Positions 9,452 through 19,132 are shown, counted from the first letter of the stretch. The stretch: 64,000 nt of DNA from Salmonirosea aquatica (GCF_009296315.1 NZ_WHLY01000002.1:1550001-1614000), one strand, 5' to 3'. Made by a program: numbers and translations. Notes: generated from the sequence alone by a model not told the origin.

Positions 9452-10888
9452 TCAATACCCCGGATTCTGTTTGATTTTGGATGGGTTGATATCAATCTGA
9501 CTCTGGGGTACGGGCCAGATAAGGTTATCGGCCGTCAGATTGGTCTTGATACCAATCGCGGCTGCTTTGGCCTGTAAAACGGGTAGGGCCCGGCCCGTCC
9601 GAACCAGATCGAACCAGCGATGACCTTCAAAAGCCAGTTCGACCCGGCGCTCCTGCTCGATGGCCAGGCGCATATCCGCCTGACTACTGATGGACAGATC
9701 GTTCAGCCCTGCCCGCTTTCTGATCCGGTTCACGAAAGGCAGGGCTTCGCTTGTTTTTCCGATTTCGTTTAGGGCCTCAGCGTACATCAGCAATACATCG
9801 GCATAGCGTAGTACGGGCCAGTTGTCGTCCGAATCACCGCTGACCACAGGGGCATCGAGGTACTTCTTCACAAAATAGTAGTCTACTCTGTTTCCCTGAG
9901 CGTTGGTATAGCCCGTTGCCATCGAAATATTTTTACGCAAATCGCCCGGTTCATACGCCTGTTCCATATCCGGTGTAGGCCGATTGTTGCCCCCACCCCC
10001 AAACTGAATCACGGCATTGCCGGAGTTTTCGGGAGCAAAACTGTTGCCAAACCCACTCCCTTCGCGAGGTACCAGGCCTTTTTTGTACTGAACGTCAAAA
10101 ATGGATTCCTTGCTGTTTTTATTGGCCGGATTAAAAACAGCAGCATAGGTGGGCAGCAGGTCGTAAATCCCACTGTCGATCACCTCTTTTAAGACAGCAG
10201 CCGCTTCGGCATATTGCTTAGTGGTAAGGTACACCTTGCCTAACAGCGATTTGGCGGCTCCCCGCGTGGCCCTACCCACGTCCGTACCACTATAACTATC
10301 CGGAAGTACCTGCTGGGCCTCCGACAAATCCTTTATAATCTGGGCATATACCTCGCTGGCCGGGGTACGTCCGTACTCATAGCCCTCGGATGGATCGTCG
10401 ATTTCTTTCAGGACCAGAGGTACATCACCAAATACCCGTACTAGGTTAAAGTACATCAAAGCCCGCAGGAATTTGGCTTCGCCCGTAATCCGTGCCTTCA
10501 GGGTTTCGTTCATGGCCACCGCTCCGATCCGGTCGATCACGGTATTCGCACGGTAAATTCCCCGGTAGCCGTCGTTCCAGCGGGCCAGCAAAACGGGGTT
10601 GGTAGTCCGGATGTAGAACTTGTCGAATTCATCCTGGTCCGTAACCGAGCCTGACAAAACCGGGGTGGTATTGTCCGAAGGAATCTCGCCCAGAATATAG
10701 TAGTTGCCGTACTGCCCCCCGGCCTGCAGGGTGGCGTAGGCCCCATTGATGGCCGTAATCATATCGGCTTGGGTCTTGAAAAAAGTAGCCGTACTGGCCG
10801 AAGAGATGGGCGCCAGGTCGAGGAATGTTTCTTTACAGCCCGTAAAGCTCAACGCAGCGATTAGGGTTATTATGACTTTGCTTTTCAT
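9452..10888 (-). CDS. SusD/RagB family outer-membrane lipoprotein
   Basis: The 478-residue protein has a lipobox (SFTGC, cysteine 18) and the TPR-rich SusD fold; the C-terminal hallmark with an FEGHRWFDLVRTGRA-like segment, frequent in RagB/SusD proteins, is present. It forms the surface lid over the SusC transporter and binds the glycan or peptide to be imported. It follows susC by 50 bases on the same strand, forming a transcriptional pair. The ligand cannot be predicted; the ECF/FecR module upstream suggests that the ligand is sensed through SusC. Confidence 0.93.
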   Translation of the reverse strand: MKSKVIITLIAALSFTGCKETFLDLAPISSASTATFFKTQADMITAINGAYATLQAGGQYGNYYILGEIPSDNTTPVLSGSVTDQDEFDKFYIRTTNPVLLARWNDGYRGIYRANTVIDRIGAVAMNETLKARITGEAKFLRALMYFNLVRVFGDVPLVLKEIDDPSEGYEYGRTPASEVYAQIIKDLSEAQQVLPDSYSGTDVGRATRGAAKSLLGKVYLTTKQYAEAAAVLKEVIDSGIYDLLPTYAAVFNPANKNSKESIFDVQYKKGLVPREGSGFGNSFAPENSGNAVIQFGGGGNNRPTPDMEQAYEPGDLRKNISMATGYTNAQGNRVDYYFVKKYLDAPVVSGDSDDNWPVLRYADVLLMYAEALNEIGKTSEALPFVNRIRKRAGLNDLSISSQADMRLAIEQERRVELAFEGHRWFDLVRTGRALPVLQAKAAAIGIKTNLTADNLIWPVPQSQIDINPSKIKQNPGY

Positions 10889-10938
10889 ATTGGTTTTATT
10901 TTAGAATAAAATACGCGGGATTCTATCGCCGATCGAAT

Positions 10939-13900
10939 TCAGAAAGAGAGGTTCAGGCCAATAGTGTAGGTACGGGCCAAAGGATACGAGCCGTAGTCCA
11001 CTCCGCCGGTCAGGGCGTTTTCGTAGCCACTTACCTCGGGGTTATACCCTAAGTACTTCGTAAAGGTGAAGGCGTTTTGTACTCCCGCATAAACGCGGGC
11101 ATTCTGGATTTTTATCCGGTCGGAAAGCGAACTTGGCAAGCGATAGCCCAGGGTAATGTTTCTGATCCGGAAATAACTCGCGCTTTCGATCCACCGACTG
11201 GAAATCGCGTTGTTGTTGCCGGTGGAGCGGGTATTGGCCCGGGGAACAATGCCGTTGCCCGGTTGCTCGGGCGACTGCCACCGATCCAGAACGGTAGTTA
11301 GTTGATTCTGATTTCCTTCCAGATTTTCGATAAAGCGCCGACTCAGATTCAGGATTTGGCCACCCTGGACACCCTGAGCCGATATGCTTAAATCAAATCC
11401 GCCGTAGGTAAGAGTATTGTTAATGCCATAAATAAAATCGGGCTGATTGTTCCCGATCAGGGTCCGGTCATTGGCATTGATTACTCCGTCGTTATTGACA
11501 TCGGCAAATTTAACGTCGCCGGGACGTGAGTCGGCAAAATGGGGGAAGGCATCGAGTTCAGCCTGATCTCGGAATACGCCAATCTGCTGGTAGCCATAGA
11601 AATTGCCCAAAGGTTCACCCAGCACAGTAATGTTGGTTTCCCCAACTCCCGATCCGCTCCGAATCGCATCTCCGGTGGGCCCCAGTGCCAGTACTTTGTT
11701 GCGGTTGAAAGAGAGATTGAGATCCGTAGTCCAGGCAAAGGTACCTACCGTATTACGGGTAGTAAGTCCGAACTCCATTCCTTTGTTTTCGACCTTGCCA
11801 ATATTCTGATTAGCCGACGTGAATCCCGTCAGGCTGGGTACCTGGACGGACAGCAGCAGATCAGAAGTGATACGGGAGTAGTAGTCGGCCAGGAGGAAAA
11901 CCCGGTTTTTGAAAAGCCCTAATTCCGCTCCTATATCCGTTTGCCGACTCTTCTCCCAGGTTAGGTTAGGATTACCGATCACGTTGGTAGCCAAGCCATT
12001 GGCCAGACCATTCCCGATCACATAGTTGTCGATCCCCAATGTGCCGATGGAACCGTAGTTGGCAAAAGCGTTATTACCCGAAAGACCAAAGCTGGCTTTC
12101 AGTTTCAATTCCGAAATGGCGGCCACGTTTTTCAGGAACGGCTCTTCACTGACCCGCCAGCCCACCGAAGCCGATGGGAAGGTACCATATCGCTGGTTGG
12201 CCCCAAACCGTGACGAGCCATCGCGCCGGATGGAAGCATTGAACAAGTATTTGTCATTGAAAACATAGCCAATTCTGCCAAAATAAGAAGCCAGCGAATA
12301 CTGCTCTTTGAATGAGCTACCCCCCGATATGACCCCCGCGTTGACCGTACGGACAATATCGTTCGGGAAATTGGTGGCATCTACGCGGTTGTTCTCAAAG
12401 GTATTCTGCTGAGCCTCTACTCCAATCAGCGCGGTGAAACGATGGGCGGTACCTAGTTCGAACGAGTAGTCGAGCGTGTGGTTGGTAACCCAGTTGATGT
12501 TTTGGCTGGTGATGGACGAGCCGGTACTGATGTTGGGCGGCAGGAGCTGGTTCAGCGGCATGGTCGAGGCCCGGTAGAGATTCTGGCGGAGATAGGTAAT
12601 ATCCCCTCCTACACTCCCGCGGTACTTCAGGCTTTTCCAGATGCCTACTTCGAGGTAAGTATTTCCCAGGAGCCGAAGGGTATTGACATTATTGTCGGCT
12701 TCGGTAATATTGGCCACGGGATTCGTCACCCCAGCCCAATCGTAGGGAGCGGCAATGGAGGCCTGTGAATTGTAGGTTACGCCATCCGCCTGATAAATAG
12801 GGACAATGGGTACTTGGGACAAAGCGGCGTTGATCACCCCATTGCTGGCCCAGTGTCCGTCGGAATTGATCCTGCGTTCTTTGGTAAAGCTGGGACTGAT
12901 GCTCATGCCTACCTTAATACGGGGACTCACCTGGGCATCTACATTGGAACGGAACGTGTAGCGGTCGATCCCGGACTGTTTGATAATCCCATCCTGCTTG
13001 AGGTAGTTTCCCGACACCATGTACTGTACCTTATCACTTCCTCCCGATGCGGATAGCTGGTAGTTGCTGATGGGCGCGGTTCGGAAAATCAGGCTTTGGT
13101 AATCGTAGCTCTGAATTCCCGCCGGATTATCGAAATCCAGGCCCGGAAATTCGCCACGGGGGTAGCGGTAGCGTTGCGCGGCCGGCCGGGCACTGTTGGG
13201 GTCCGTAATGGAAGCACCAGGTACCCGTTCCAGGTAGGCGTTGTTATGCGCCGACTTACTAAACTCTGCAAACTGCTGGGCGTTCAGCATATCCATGGTT
13301 TTGCTCACCTCCTGGATACCCGTGTAATAATCGAGATTGATCGTACTCTTGCCGGCTTTGCCGCGCTTGGTAGTAATCATCACCACGCCATTGGCGCCGC
13401 GCGATCCGAAAATGGCCGTAGCCGAAGCATCTTTCAACACATCCACGGTTTCGATATCATTCGGGTTGATCAGGTTCAGGCCACTGCCATTGACCAAATC
13501 GCCCGAATTCAACGGTTGACCATCTACCACGATTAACGGCCCGTTTCCCGCACTAATAGACCCTAGTCCCCGTATTTTGATCGAAGGACCACTGCCGGGT
13601 GCACCCGAAGCCTGCTGGACCAGCACGCCCGGCATGCGCCCGGCCATACCTTCGCCAATGTTCGTCACGGGCATATCCTTGATCGCCTGCGTATTGAGAG
13701 AAGCGATGGAACCAGTGACGTCTTTTTTGCTTTGGGTACCATACCCTACCACAACCACTTCCCCCAGCGCTCTTATGTTGACTTTCAGCGAAACATCAAG
13801 TCTTGTAGAATTGCCCACGGTCATCTCCGTGCTTTCGTAACCTACGAAACTAAACACTAACACGGCATTTTGATCGGGAACAGACAAGCTGTACTCTCCT

Positions 13901-14418
13901 TCGGCGTCAGTTGTGGTACCCCGCTGGGTACCTTTCACCAGCACATTGACTCCCGGCAATTCCGCTCCGCTTTCGTCGGTCACTTTGCCCGACACGGTAA
14001 TATCTACAGGCGCATTCCGAGCTTCGACCGTTTTTTGATCGGCAGCTAAGCTAATCTCCCTTTGGCGGGTAAGGATAATGTACTTCCCTGACACTTCGTA
14101 CGTCATGTCCAGCGGACGTAAGAGTCTGGTCAATACCGAGGCCAGGGGTTCGTTGCGGGCTTCCAGGGTTACCCGCTTTCGGCTTTTAAGCAAAGTTGGT
14201 TCGTAGCTGAACTTCACCTCGGCCGATTTCTCAATTTGGCTTAGGGCTATCCGAATATCCTGATTCGTCAATTCCAGCGAAATGGGCCGGGCAAGTAATT
14301 CCTGAGCAACGCCTTCCCGGGCTACGCTGATCCCGAAGGTCAGAAAAGCCAGAAAAAGAGGGACGCATGTAAACTTGATCATAGTTAACAGTACATGAAC
14401 ATGTCGATGTTTTTTCAT
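10939..14418 (-). CDS. SusC/RagA TonB-dependent transporter with N-terminal STN signalling domain
   Basis: A 1159-residue outer-membrane transporter. In order: signal region, an STN (secretin/TonB N-terminal) domain at about residues 45-100, a carboxypeptidase-regulatory-like beta domain (VSGKVTDESGAELPGVNVLVKG), the SusC signature and plug (VVVGYGTQSKKDVTGSIA, later IRGLGS), and a 22-strand barrel ending in LNLSF. The STN domain is the part that in FecA-type systems contacts an anti-sigma factor, and a FecR gene lies directly upstream. So this transporter probably both imports its ligand and signals its presence. It pairs with the SusD gene downstream. Confidence 0.95.
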   Translation of the reverse strand: MKKHRHVHVLLTMIKFTCVPLFLAFLTFGISVAREGVAQELLARPISLELTNQDIRIALSQIEKSAEVKFSYEPTLLKSRKRVTLEARNEPLASVLTRLLRPLDMTYEVSGKYIILTRQREISLAADQKTVEARNAPVDITVSGKVTDESGAELPGVNVLVKGTQRGTTTDAEGEYSLSVPDQNAVLVFSFVGYESTEMTVGNSTRLDVSLKVNIRALGEVVVVGYGTQSKKDVTGSIASLNTQAIKDMPVTNIGEGMAGRMPGVLVQQASGAPGSGPSIKIRGLGSISAGNGPLIVVDGQPLNSGDLVNGSGLNLINPNDIETVDVLKDASATAIFGSRGANGVVMITTKRGKAGKSTINLDYYTGIQEVSKTMDMLNAQQFAEFSKSAHNNAYLERVPGASITDPNSARPAAQRYRYPRGEFPGLDFDNPAGIQSYDYQSLIFRTAPISNYQLSASGGSDKVQYMVSGNYLKQDGIIKQSGIDRYTFRSNVDAQVSPRIKVGMSISPSFTKERRINSDGHWASNGVINAALSQVPIVPIYQADGVTYNSQASIAAPYDWAGVTNPVANITEADNNVNTLRLLGNTYLEVGIWKSLKYRGSVGGDITYLRQNLYRASTMPLNQLLPPNISTGSSITSQNINWVTNHTLDYSFELGTAHRFTALIGVEAQQNTFENNRVDATNFPNDIVRTVNAGVISGGSSFKEQYSLASYFGRIGYVFNDKYLFNASIRRDGSSRFGANQRYGTFPSASVGWRVSEEPFLKNVAAISELKLKASFGLSGNNAFANYGSIGTLGIDNYVIGNGLANGLATNVIGNPNLTWEKSRQTDIGAELGLFKNRVFLLADYYSRITSDLLLSVQVPSLTGFTSANQNIGKVENKGMEFGLTTRNTVGTFAWTTDLNLSFNRNKVLALGPTGDAIRSGSGVGETNITVLGEPLGNFYGYQQIGVFRDQAELDAFPHFADSRPGDVKFADVNNDGVINANDRTLIGNNQPDFIYGINNTLTYGGFDLSISAQGVQGGQILNLSRRFIENLEGNQNQLTTVLDRWQSPEQPGNGIVPRANTRSTGNNNAISSRWIESASYFRIRNITLGYRLPSSLSDRIKIQNARVYAGVQNAFTFTKYLGYNPEVSGYENALTGGVDYGSYPLARTYTIGLNLSF

Positions 14419-14458
14419 GAATTTGAAGGTTTGTAAGGTGCATTGAAAACAGAATCAG

Positions 14459-14466
14459 CAAAACTA
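14459..14466 (-). promoter_or_regulatory. Possible -7 element of the susC-susD promoter
   Basis: On the minus strand this reads TAGTTTTG, matching TAnnTTTG, 41 bases upstream of the susC ATG. A TTTG at 14491-14494 (minus strand) is the nearest -33 candidate but its spacing of 24 bases is longer than usual. The promoter could instead depend on the nearby ECF sigma factor. Confidence 0.4.
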
Positions 14467-14576
14467 TTTCCCGCTATTCCGGGATGGGTTCAAAGTCGGT
14501 TAGGTTGGTCACATGATCGACTTTTTAATCAGGACATTTTTTTACATAAAAGTCTAATTAGGGTACTGGTATAAAT

Positions 14577-15668
14577 TTATTTTTTCGGGTTTTTATTTTC
14601 AATAATTATCTGAGCATCAACAATTTGGTACGACAGGCTTAGCGTTTTACAAATTACATCCAGCTTCTCATACAGGCTTTCGTCTTCCAAACCGACGGTC
14701 AGCGACCGCCCTTCAACTACCTCGGGTTCATAGATAATCTCCACGCCGTAGGCATTTTCCAGTACCTGAAAAATTCGGTCAAGCGGGGTATTGTTAAATT
14801 CAAAGGAGATTTTTTCGACGGGAGAAGCCAGAATGACGGGTACCTCGATGAGCGTTTTATCGAGATGCGACAAGTCACGGTTAAAAATGGCCTGTTGATT
14901 GGGCGTAAGTATCAGCCCTTTTCGTTCAGGAATGGTCAATTCTTTTTCAAAATCTTTCTTGGCAAAAACCGAAACCCGTCCCGTTCTGACTTCTACGATC
15001 ACCTTGGGAGAACCCGCATATGCCTTGATACGAAAGCTCGTTCCCAATACCTTGGTTACGGTTTCATCGGCAAATACCAGAAAGGGCTGGCTGGGATTTT
15101 TGTGTACCTCAAAAAATGCTTCTCCGCTCAGATGAACTTCCCGTTGGTCGGCCGCGAATTCGCGGGGGTAGGTCAGGCGGCTATCCCGGCCCAGACTGAC
15201 CACGCTACCGTCACTCAAATGAATTTTAATGGTACCCGTAGTCCGGTTGACCTCTTCCAGTAACTCAACCTGGGTAGATTGACGGGCAATAGCCGGAAGG
15301 TGGGTTAGATCCCGGTTCAGATAAATCCATCCTAAATAAGCGGCCATGCCCAGCAGGAAGGCGATTGAGGCCGCCCACTGCCATCCGGGGCGAGCGGGTA
15401 GCAGCCAACGGCGTTTAGGACGAATACGGTGCTGGATATTTTGCCAGATCGAATCGGCCAGATCATGATCGTCGGAAATCGACTGTTGTGTTTTCAGCTC
15501 CAGAACGAGTGTCCGAGCGGCCAGTATTTTATCGGTTTGCCGGGGATGAGAAGCAATGTACTGCTCCCAAAAACTACGGTACTCGGAATCGGGGTCAAGT
15601 ACCCAGTTTTGGAAGGTTTCGTCAAAGGCAAAGTCCTCAATTTCAAAATTTCTAAAATCTTTTGCCAT
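14577..15668 (-). CDS. FecR-family anti-sigma factor
   Basis: The 363-residue protein has an N-terminal cytoplasmic helical part (about residues 1-90), one membrane helix (about 98-118, WQWAASIAFLLGMAAYLGWIYL), a FecR beta domain (about 135-235, with HLSDGSVVSLGRDSRLTYP and VHLSGEAFFEV) and a C-terminal DUF4974-type domain that resembles STN. It would hold the ECF sigma factor at the membrane until the STN domain of the SusC partner signals ligand. It lies between the sigma gene and susC on the same strand, the standard order for such modules. Confidence 0.93.
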   Translation of the reverse strand: MAKDFRNFEIEDFAFDETFQNWVLDPDSEYRSFWEQYIASHPRQTDKILAARTLVLELKTQQSISDDHDLADSIWQNIQHRIRPKRRWLLPARPGWQWAASIAFLLGMAAYLGWIYLNRDLTHLPAIARQSTQVELLEEVNRTTGTIKIHLSDGSVVSLGRDSRLTYPREFAADQREVHLSGEAFFEVHKNPSQPFLVFADETVTKVLGTSFRIKAYAGSPKVIVEVRTGRVSVFAKKDFEKELTIPERKGLILTPNQQAIFNRDLSHLDKTLIEVPVILASPVEKISFEFNNTPLDRIFQVLENAYGVEIIYEPEVVEGRSLTVGLEDESLYEKLDVICKTLSLSYQIVDAQIIIENKNPKK

Positions 15669-15743
15669 GGGGTAGATAATGTTTTACATACCCCAGTGCA
15701 TGAGAACTCTGATTTTAATCCATTTTATTCAAAGATTTTTTAA

Positions 15744-16379
15744 TTAAACTTTTCCGACAAACGGAAAGAAGGGAAGAAGCAAACTAATTAGTTGCAGTTT
15801 TTTGCGCAGCGTCCGGAGGGCCGTATAGATGAACTTACAGGCTGATTGGTAGTTTACGCCCATCATCTGAGCTACTTCTTCGTTGCTGAGTTCCTGAAAG
15901 TAGCGAAGATGGATGGCTTCCTTCTGTCGCTTGGGTAATTGAAGCAAGGCAGCGGCCAGTTGTTGAGCATACCGATGAGAATTTTCCTGCGCCAAAATCT
16001 GATTTTCAATCGTGTCCGAATCATCAGGTACTTCTACTTCATCCAGCGTTTGGGTGGTGTCTTTTTGCAAGGCCCTGATAAGTTTGTAACGGAGCGATTT
16101 GAGCAAATAGTGCTTCATTGAACGGACCTGGCCAAGCGATGAGCGATTCTGCCACAACTCCACGAAAAGATCCTGAATACAATCCTGAATCAGACTACGG
16201 TCACTTGTAATCTTATAGCCATACTGAATGAGAGATTGAATATGAGCCTTATACAGTATTTCAAAAGCCTCTTTACTACCATCCTCAAAAGCTGGCCAAG
16301 CGGTACCGTCACTCTCCTTCACAACAGGAGTCGCAGGCGTATCAACCGAGAACTGGTTTTCAAAATGAGTTTTCTTCAC
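15744..16379 (-). CDS. ECF-type RNA polymerase sigma factor
   Basis: A 211-residue protein with sigma-70 region 2 (about residues 38-105, including LIQDCIQDLFVELWQNR) and region 4 (about 145-195, LPKRQKEAIHLRYFQELSNEEVAQMMGVNY with its helix-turn-helix). There is no region 1 or 3, as in extracytoplasmic function sigma factors. It lies 75 bases upstream of the FecR gene and is probably released by it to transcribe the susC-susD pair. The C-terminus is short and hydrophobic. The first ATG is used; a later start would still keep region 2. Confidence 0.93.
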   Translation of the reverse strand: MKKTHFENQFSVDTPATPVVKESDGTAWPAFEDGSKEAFEILYKAHIQSLIQYGYKITSDRSLIQDCIQDLFVELWQNRSSLGQVRSMKHYLLKSLRYKLIRALQKDTTQTLDEVEVPDDSDTIENQILAQENSHRYAQQLAAALLQLPKRQKEAIHLRYFQELSNEEVAQMMGVNYQSACKFIYTALRTLRKKLQLISLLLPFFPFVGKV

Positions 16380-16454
16380 AAAATTCGCTCGTTAATAACC
16401 CGGTGAGACTGTATTTCAAAGATGCTCTCGAATCAGGTTCTACTCCCTAAACTG

Positions 16455-16462
16455 TACCTTTG
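16455..16462 (+). promoter_or_regulatory. -7 promoter element for the pseudouridine synthase gene
   Basis: TACCTTTG matches TAnnTTTG 26 bases before the chosen TTG start. No clear -33 TTTG was found at the usual distance. A nearby ATG at 16466 opens only a ten-codon frame. Confidence 0.45.
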
Positions 16463-16487
16463 TCCATGAAAAATTCTAAAACCTCAC

Positions 16488-17123
16488 TTGCAAACTGATA
16501 CCATCACCCAAGCATTGAAAGCTGAGCACCGCTACTTCGTTTTGAACAAGCCTTACGCTATGCTCTCGCAATTCATTGGCGGTCAGGGCCGGATGCTGGG
16601 CGAGCTGGGCATCGACTTCCCCGAAGGTACCCACCCCATCGGGCGGCTGGACAACCATTCGGAGGGGCTGCTGATTCTGACGACGAATAAAAAAATCACC
16701 AAACTTCTTTTTCAGGGAGAGGTACCTCACCGCCGTACCTACCTCGTGCGGGTGTACCGCGAAGTAAGCCCAGAAACGATTGAAAAACTGCGCACGGGGG
16801 TAACCATACGCATCAAAGGCAATGTGGATTTTGTAACAACTCCCTGTGAAGTAGAACGGGTAGAAGAACCAGAAAATTTGTTCTCCGGCGGCTATGAATA
16901 CCGCGAAGGTTTACCGCATTCGTGGCTTCGTATCACGCTGACCGAAGGAAAATTCCGCCAAATCCGAAAAATGACGCGGGCGGTGGGCCATCCCTGCCAG
17001 CGCCTGATTCGGATAAGCATTGAAAACCTCAAGCTTGGCGGTTTACCACCAGGGCAGGTGCAGGAGATTGAAGAAGAGGATTTTTTTGAAAAGCTGAGGA
17101 TTCCCTACCTACCTCCGATCTGA
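16488..17123 (+). CDS. RsuA/RluE-family rRNA pseudouridine synthase
   Basis: The 211-residue enzyme isomerises a uridine in ribosomal RNA. The catalytic loop GRLDNHSEGLLILT holds the essential Asp, and later conserved pieces are EGKFRQIRKM and the LIRI segment, all typical of the RluB/RluE/RsuA group. There is no N-terminal S4 domain; with NKPY near the start it looks closest to the short RluE type, which modifies U2457 of 23S rRNA in E. coli. The start is a TTG; no in-frame ATG precedes it and the next ATG would remove conserved residues. A strong terminator follows ten bases after the stop. Confidence 0.88.
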   Translation: MQTDTITQALKAEHRYFVLNKPYAMLSQFIGGQGRMLGELGIDFPEGTHPIGRLDNHSEGLLILTTNKKITKLLFQGEVPHRRTYLVRVYREVSPETIEKLRTGVTIRIKGNVDFVTTPCEVERVEEPENLFSGGYEYREGLPHSWLRITLTEGKFRQIRKMTRAVGHPCQRLIRISIENLKLGGLPPGQVQEIEEEDFFEKLRIPYLPPI

Positions 17124-17133
17124 TATAATAAAA

Positions 17134-17160
17134 AAAGGGCCCGACTAATCCGGGCCCTTT
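17134..17160. terminator. Bidirectional terminator between convergent genes
   Basis: A perfect 10-base stem (AAAGGGCCCG with CGGGCCCTTT) closes a 7-base loop. The left side is preceded by a run of A and the right ends in T, so it can serve the pseudouridine synthase gene on the plus strand and the glycine-rich gene on the minus strand. Confidence 0.85.
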
Positions 17161-17197
17161 CTACATATATTAGGTACAGGCAAAATCACTACTCATA

Positions 17198-18973
17198 CTA
17201 CTGCTTCTGCACACGTACGACGGCCTGGCGGCCCAGCGCGTCGCGGCAGCGGATCAGGTAGGTACCCTGCGCCTGGCGGCCCAGGTTGAACTCCACCCGG
17301 TTCACCCCCTCGCTCAGCTCCTGCACGCGCTGCTGCACCGGCCGGCCGGCTACGTCCAGCACGTCGAGCTGGGCGGCACCCGCCACCACGCTGCTGACTT
17401 CTACGGTCAGGGCATTGGCGGTGGGGTTGGGGTAGGCTTTCATGGAAAGCGTCAATACCGCTTCGGAGGTTTCTCCTTCATAACTGATACGCGCCGGAAC
17501 ATTCGAATTGCAGCCGCCCAGCGTCGCTCCGAAGCGCAGGTAGGTAGGCACCAGGTACTGAGCGAGGCAGAGCTCACGCCCGCCCAGGCACATTTTCACC
17601 CCACCGTAGCCGCAGCGCACGTCGTTGACATTGACTTCAACACTTTTTTGTGTTGAGCAGCCGTTGGCGCCAGTCACCGTCACGGTATAGGTAGTGGTGC
17701 TGGTAGGGCACACATTGATGCTGGCGTTGGTGCTACCGCCCGGACTCCACGAGTAGGTGTAGGGCGTTGTACCGCCAGTGGCGCTGGCTGTTAGCGTGGT
17801 GCAGTTGCTGCCGTAACCGTATATAACCGAGGTGTTGCCCGAGATCGTCACGGCGGGCGGGGCTTTGGTTGTCACGCTGACGGTGGAAGTCTCGCCCGTG
17901 CAGCCCTCAAGAGTACAAGTGGCCGAGTAGGTCACTGTGCCCACGTTGGCCGAGGTAGCAACGATATTGCCCGTGCCGCTACTGTTGTCACTGCCCATCC
18001 AGTTGACGGTTCCCCCGATGCAGTTGTCGAATTGGAAGATGACGTCGCCTGAGTTCTGGCAGACATTGGCCGACTGCTGCCCGGCGGGTACGCGGACGTC
18101 GCCAGGATACGCCGTAAATAGGTTGGGGGCGGGTGCACCACATACAAAATTGAGAATCACGCTGCCATCCTGCCCGCTTCCACCTCCATTTACTCCGTTA
18201 GTGCGTACAGCATTGGTTCCCGCAATTCCGCTTGTTTGAATAAAAGAAGTACCCCCTGAGCCTCCGATGTTGGGCACTCCGATACTGCCAAAACCACCGT
18301 TCCCGCCACCATAGCCACCGCCGCCGCCGCCACTGAAAGTGAGATTGTTGCCGCTACCACCTCCCCCGAAACCGAACCCACCAGATGGACCAATCGGACT
18401 AGTACCTCCATTTCCACCACCAGACAGGGTACCCGCCTGACCGCCGGAATATAGCACGGTATTAAAAGCAGAAATAGAACTGCCGTCAACTCCAAAACCA
18501 CCCCCTCCGGTGCCCCCTTTTATATATTGAGTTCCCAACACATTTCCTCCTCCCGGGGTGCCGTCAGAAGCCAAGCCGCCTCTTCCATCACTGTTTAACA
18601 GCGAACTGCCACCTCCACCGCCGGACACGATGAGCAATGTAGAGGTGCCTCCCCTTTTCAGAATGACGGCACTTCCGCCGCCGCCGCCCCCAAACCCCTG
18701 TCCACTAAGGTTTCCGATTCCAGCTTTGCCGACTACGATAATCAATTCATCATTCATCTGTACTGGAAAATCAGCCTGTACAGTGGCTCCGGAGCCTCCA
18801 TTCGCAAACGCCGATGCCCCATCAGCCCCTCTTGAAGTAATAGTTAGAGTGCCCGTTGCATTTATTGTGTAACTTTGATTGGCACCAGTACTATTGAATG
18901 TCTGGGCACTAGTTTGGGATCTAATTCCCAGATTCAACACAATCATTACTAACAATAAGGAAATGTTTTTCAT
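17198..18973 (-). CDS. Secreted glycine-rich protein with T9SS sorting domain (paralogue 1, one Gly-rich domain)
   Basis: The 591-residue protein has a signal peptide (cleavage near SAQ), one glycine-rich domain at about residues 25-285 with repeated G5-G7 runs in the style of the Gly-rich domain of animal ALK/LTK receptors (Pfam Gly_rich), then Ig/PKD-like beta domains with paired cysteines, a VKMCLGGRELCLAQ segment and a C-terminal type IX secretion domain (YPNPTANALTVEV to the end). It should be exported through T9SS and fixed to the cell surface or released. The frame runs upstream to 19117, but the ATG at 18973 directly precedes the signal peptide. A near-copy with two Gly-rich domains lies upstream. 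The function is probably adhesive or structural, by inference only. Confidence 0.85.
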   Translation of the reverse strand: MKNISLLLVMIVLNLGIRSQTSAQTFNSTGANQSYTINATGTLTITSRGADGASAFANGGSGATVQADFPVQMNDELIIVVGKAGIGNLSGQGFGGGGGGSAVILKRGGTSTLLIVSGGGGGSSLLNSDGRGGLASDGTPGGGNVLGTQYIKGGTGGGGFGVDGSSISAFNTVLYSGGQAGTLSGGGNGGTSPIGPSGGFGFGGGGSGNNLTFSGGGGGGYGGGNGGFGSIGVPNIGGSGGTSFIQTSGIAGTNAVRTNGVNGGGSGQDGSVILNFVCGAPAPNLFTAYPGDVRVPAGQQSANVCQNSGDVIFQFDNCIGGTVNWMGSDNSSGTGNIVATSANVGTVTYSATCTLEGCTGETSTVSVTTKAPPAVTISGNTSVIYGYGSNCTTLTASATGGTTPYTYSWSPGGSTNASINVCPTSTTTYTVTVTGANGCSTQKSVEVNVNDVRCGYGGVKMCLGGRELCLAQYLVPTYLRFGATLGGCNSNVPARISYEGETSEAVLTLSMKAYPNPTANALTVEVSSVVAGAAQLDVLDVAGRPVQQRVQELSEGVNRVEFNLGRQAQGTYLIRCRDALGRQAVVRVQKQ

Positions 18974-19041
18974 AATAAGTAGAGAATTTAAGCTGGTGAA
19001 AAAGTATGAGGGATAATTTTTTGTAAAAAAATTACACTTCG

Positions 19042-19049
19042 CAAATATA
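19042..19049 (-). promoter_or_regulatory. -7 promoter element for glycine-rich gene 1
   Basis: The minus strand reads TATATTTG, a full match to TAnnTTTG, about 70 bases upstream of the ATG at 18973 and downstream of the terminator of the preceding gene. So paralogue 1 has its own promoter. No clear -33 element is visible. Confidence 0.5.
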
Positions 19050-19102
19050 TATATTCTGAGTAATTTTATCCACAGCTTGCTAATGAAATTATTATAAAAA
19101 AA

Positions 19103-19132
19103 AAGCTGATTATCCAAATGGACAATCAGCTT
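19103..19132 (-). terminator. Intrinsic terminator after glycine-rich gene 2
   Basis: A 13-base stem with one mismatch (AAGCTGATTATCC with GGACAATCAGCTT) closes the loop AAAT. On the minus strand it is followed by nine T, so it ends the transcript of the gene at 19239-22184. Confidence 0.85.

Noticed and set aside
9325-9495. N-terminal extension of the esterase gene reaching into the SusD stop
   Set aside because: It contains the susD terminator and lacks a signal peptide at its start; the ATG at 9324 begins the signal peptide.
18974-19117. N-terminal extension of glycine-rich protein 1
   Set aside because: It would include the terminator of the upstream gene and the predicted promoter, and it precedes the true signal peptide.
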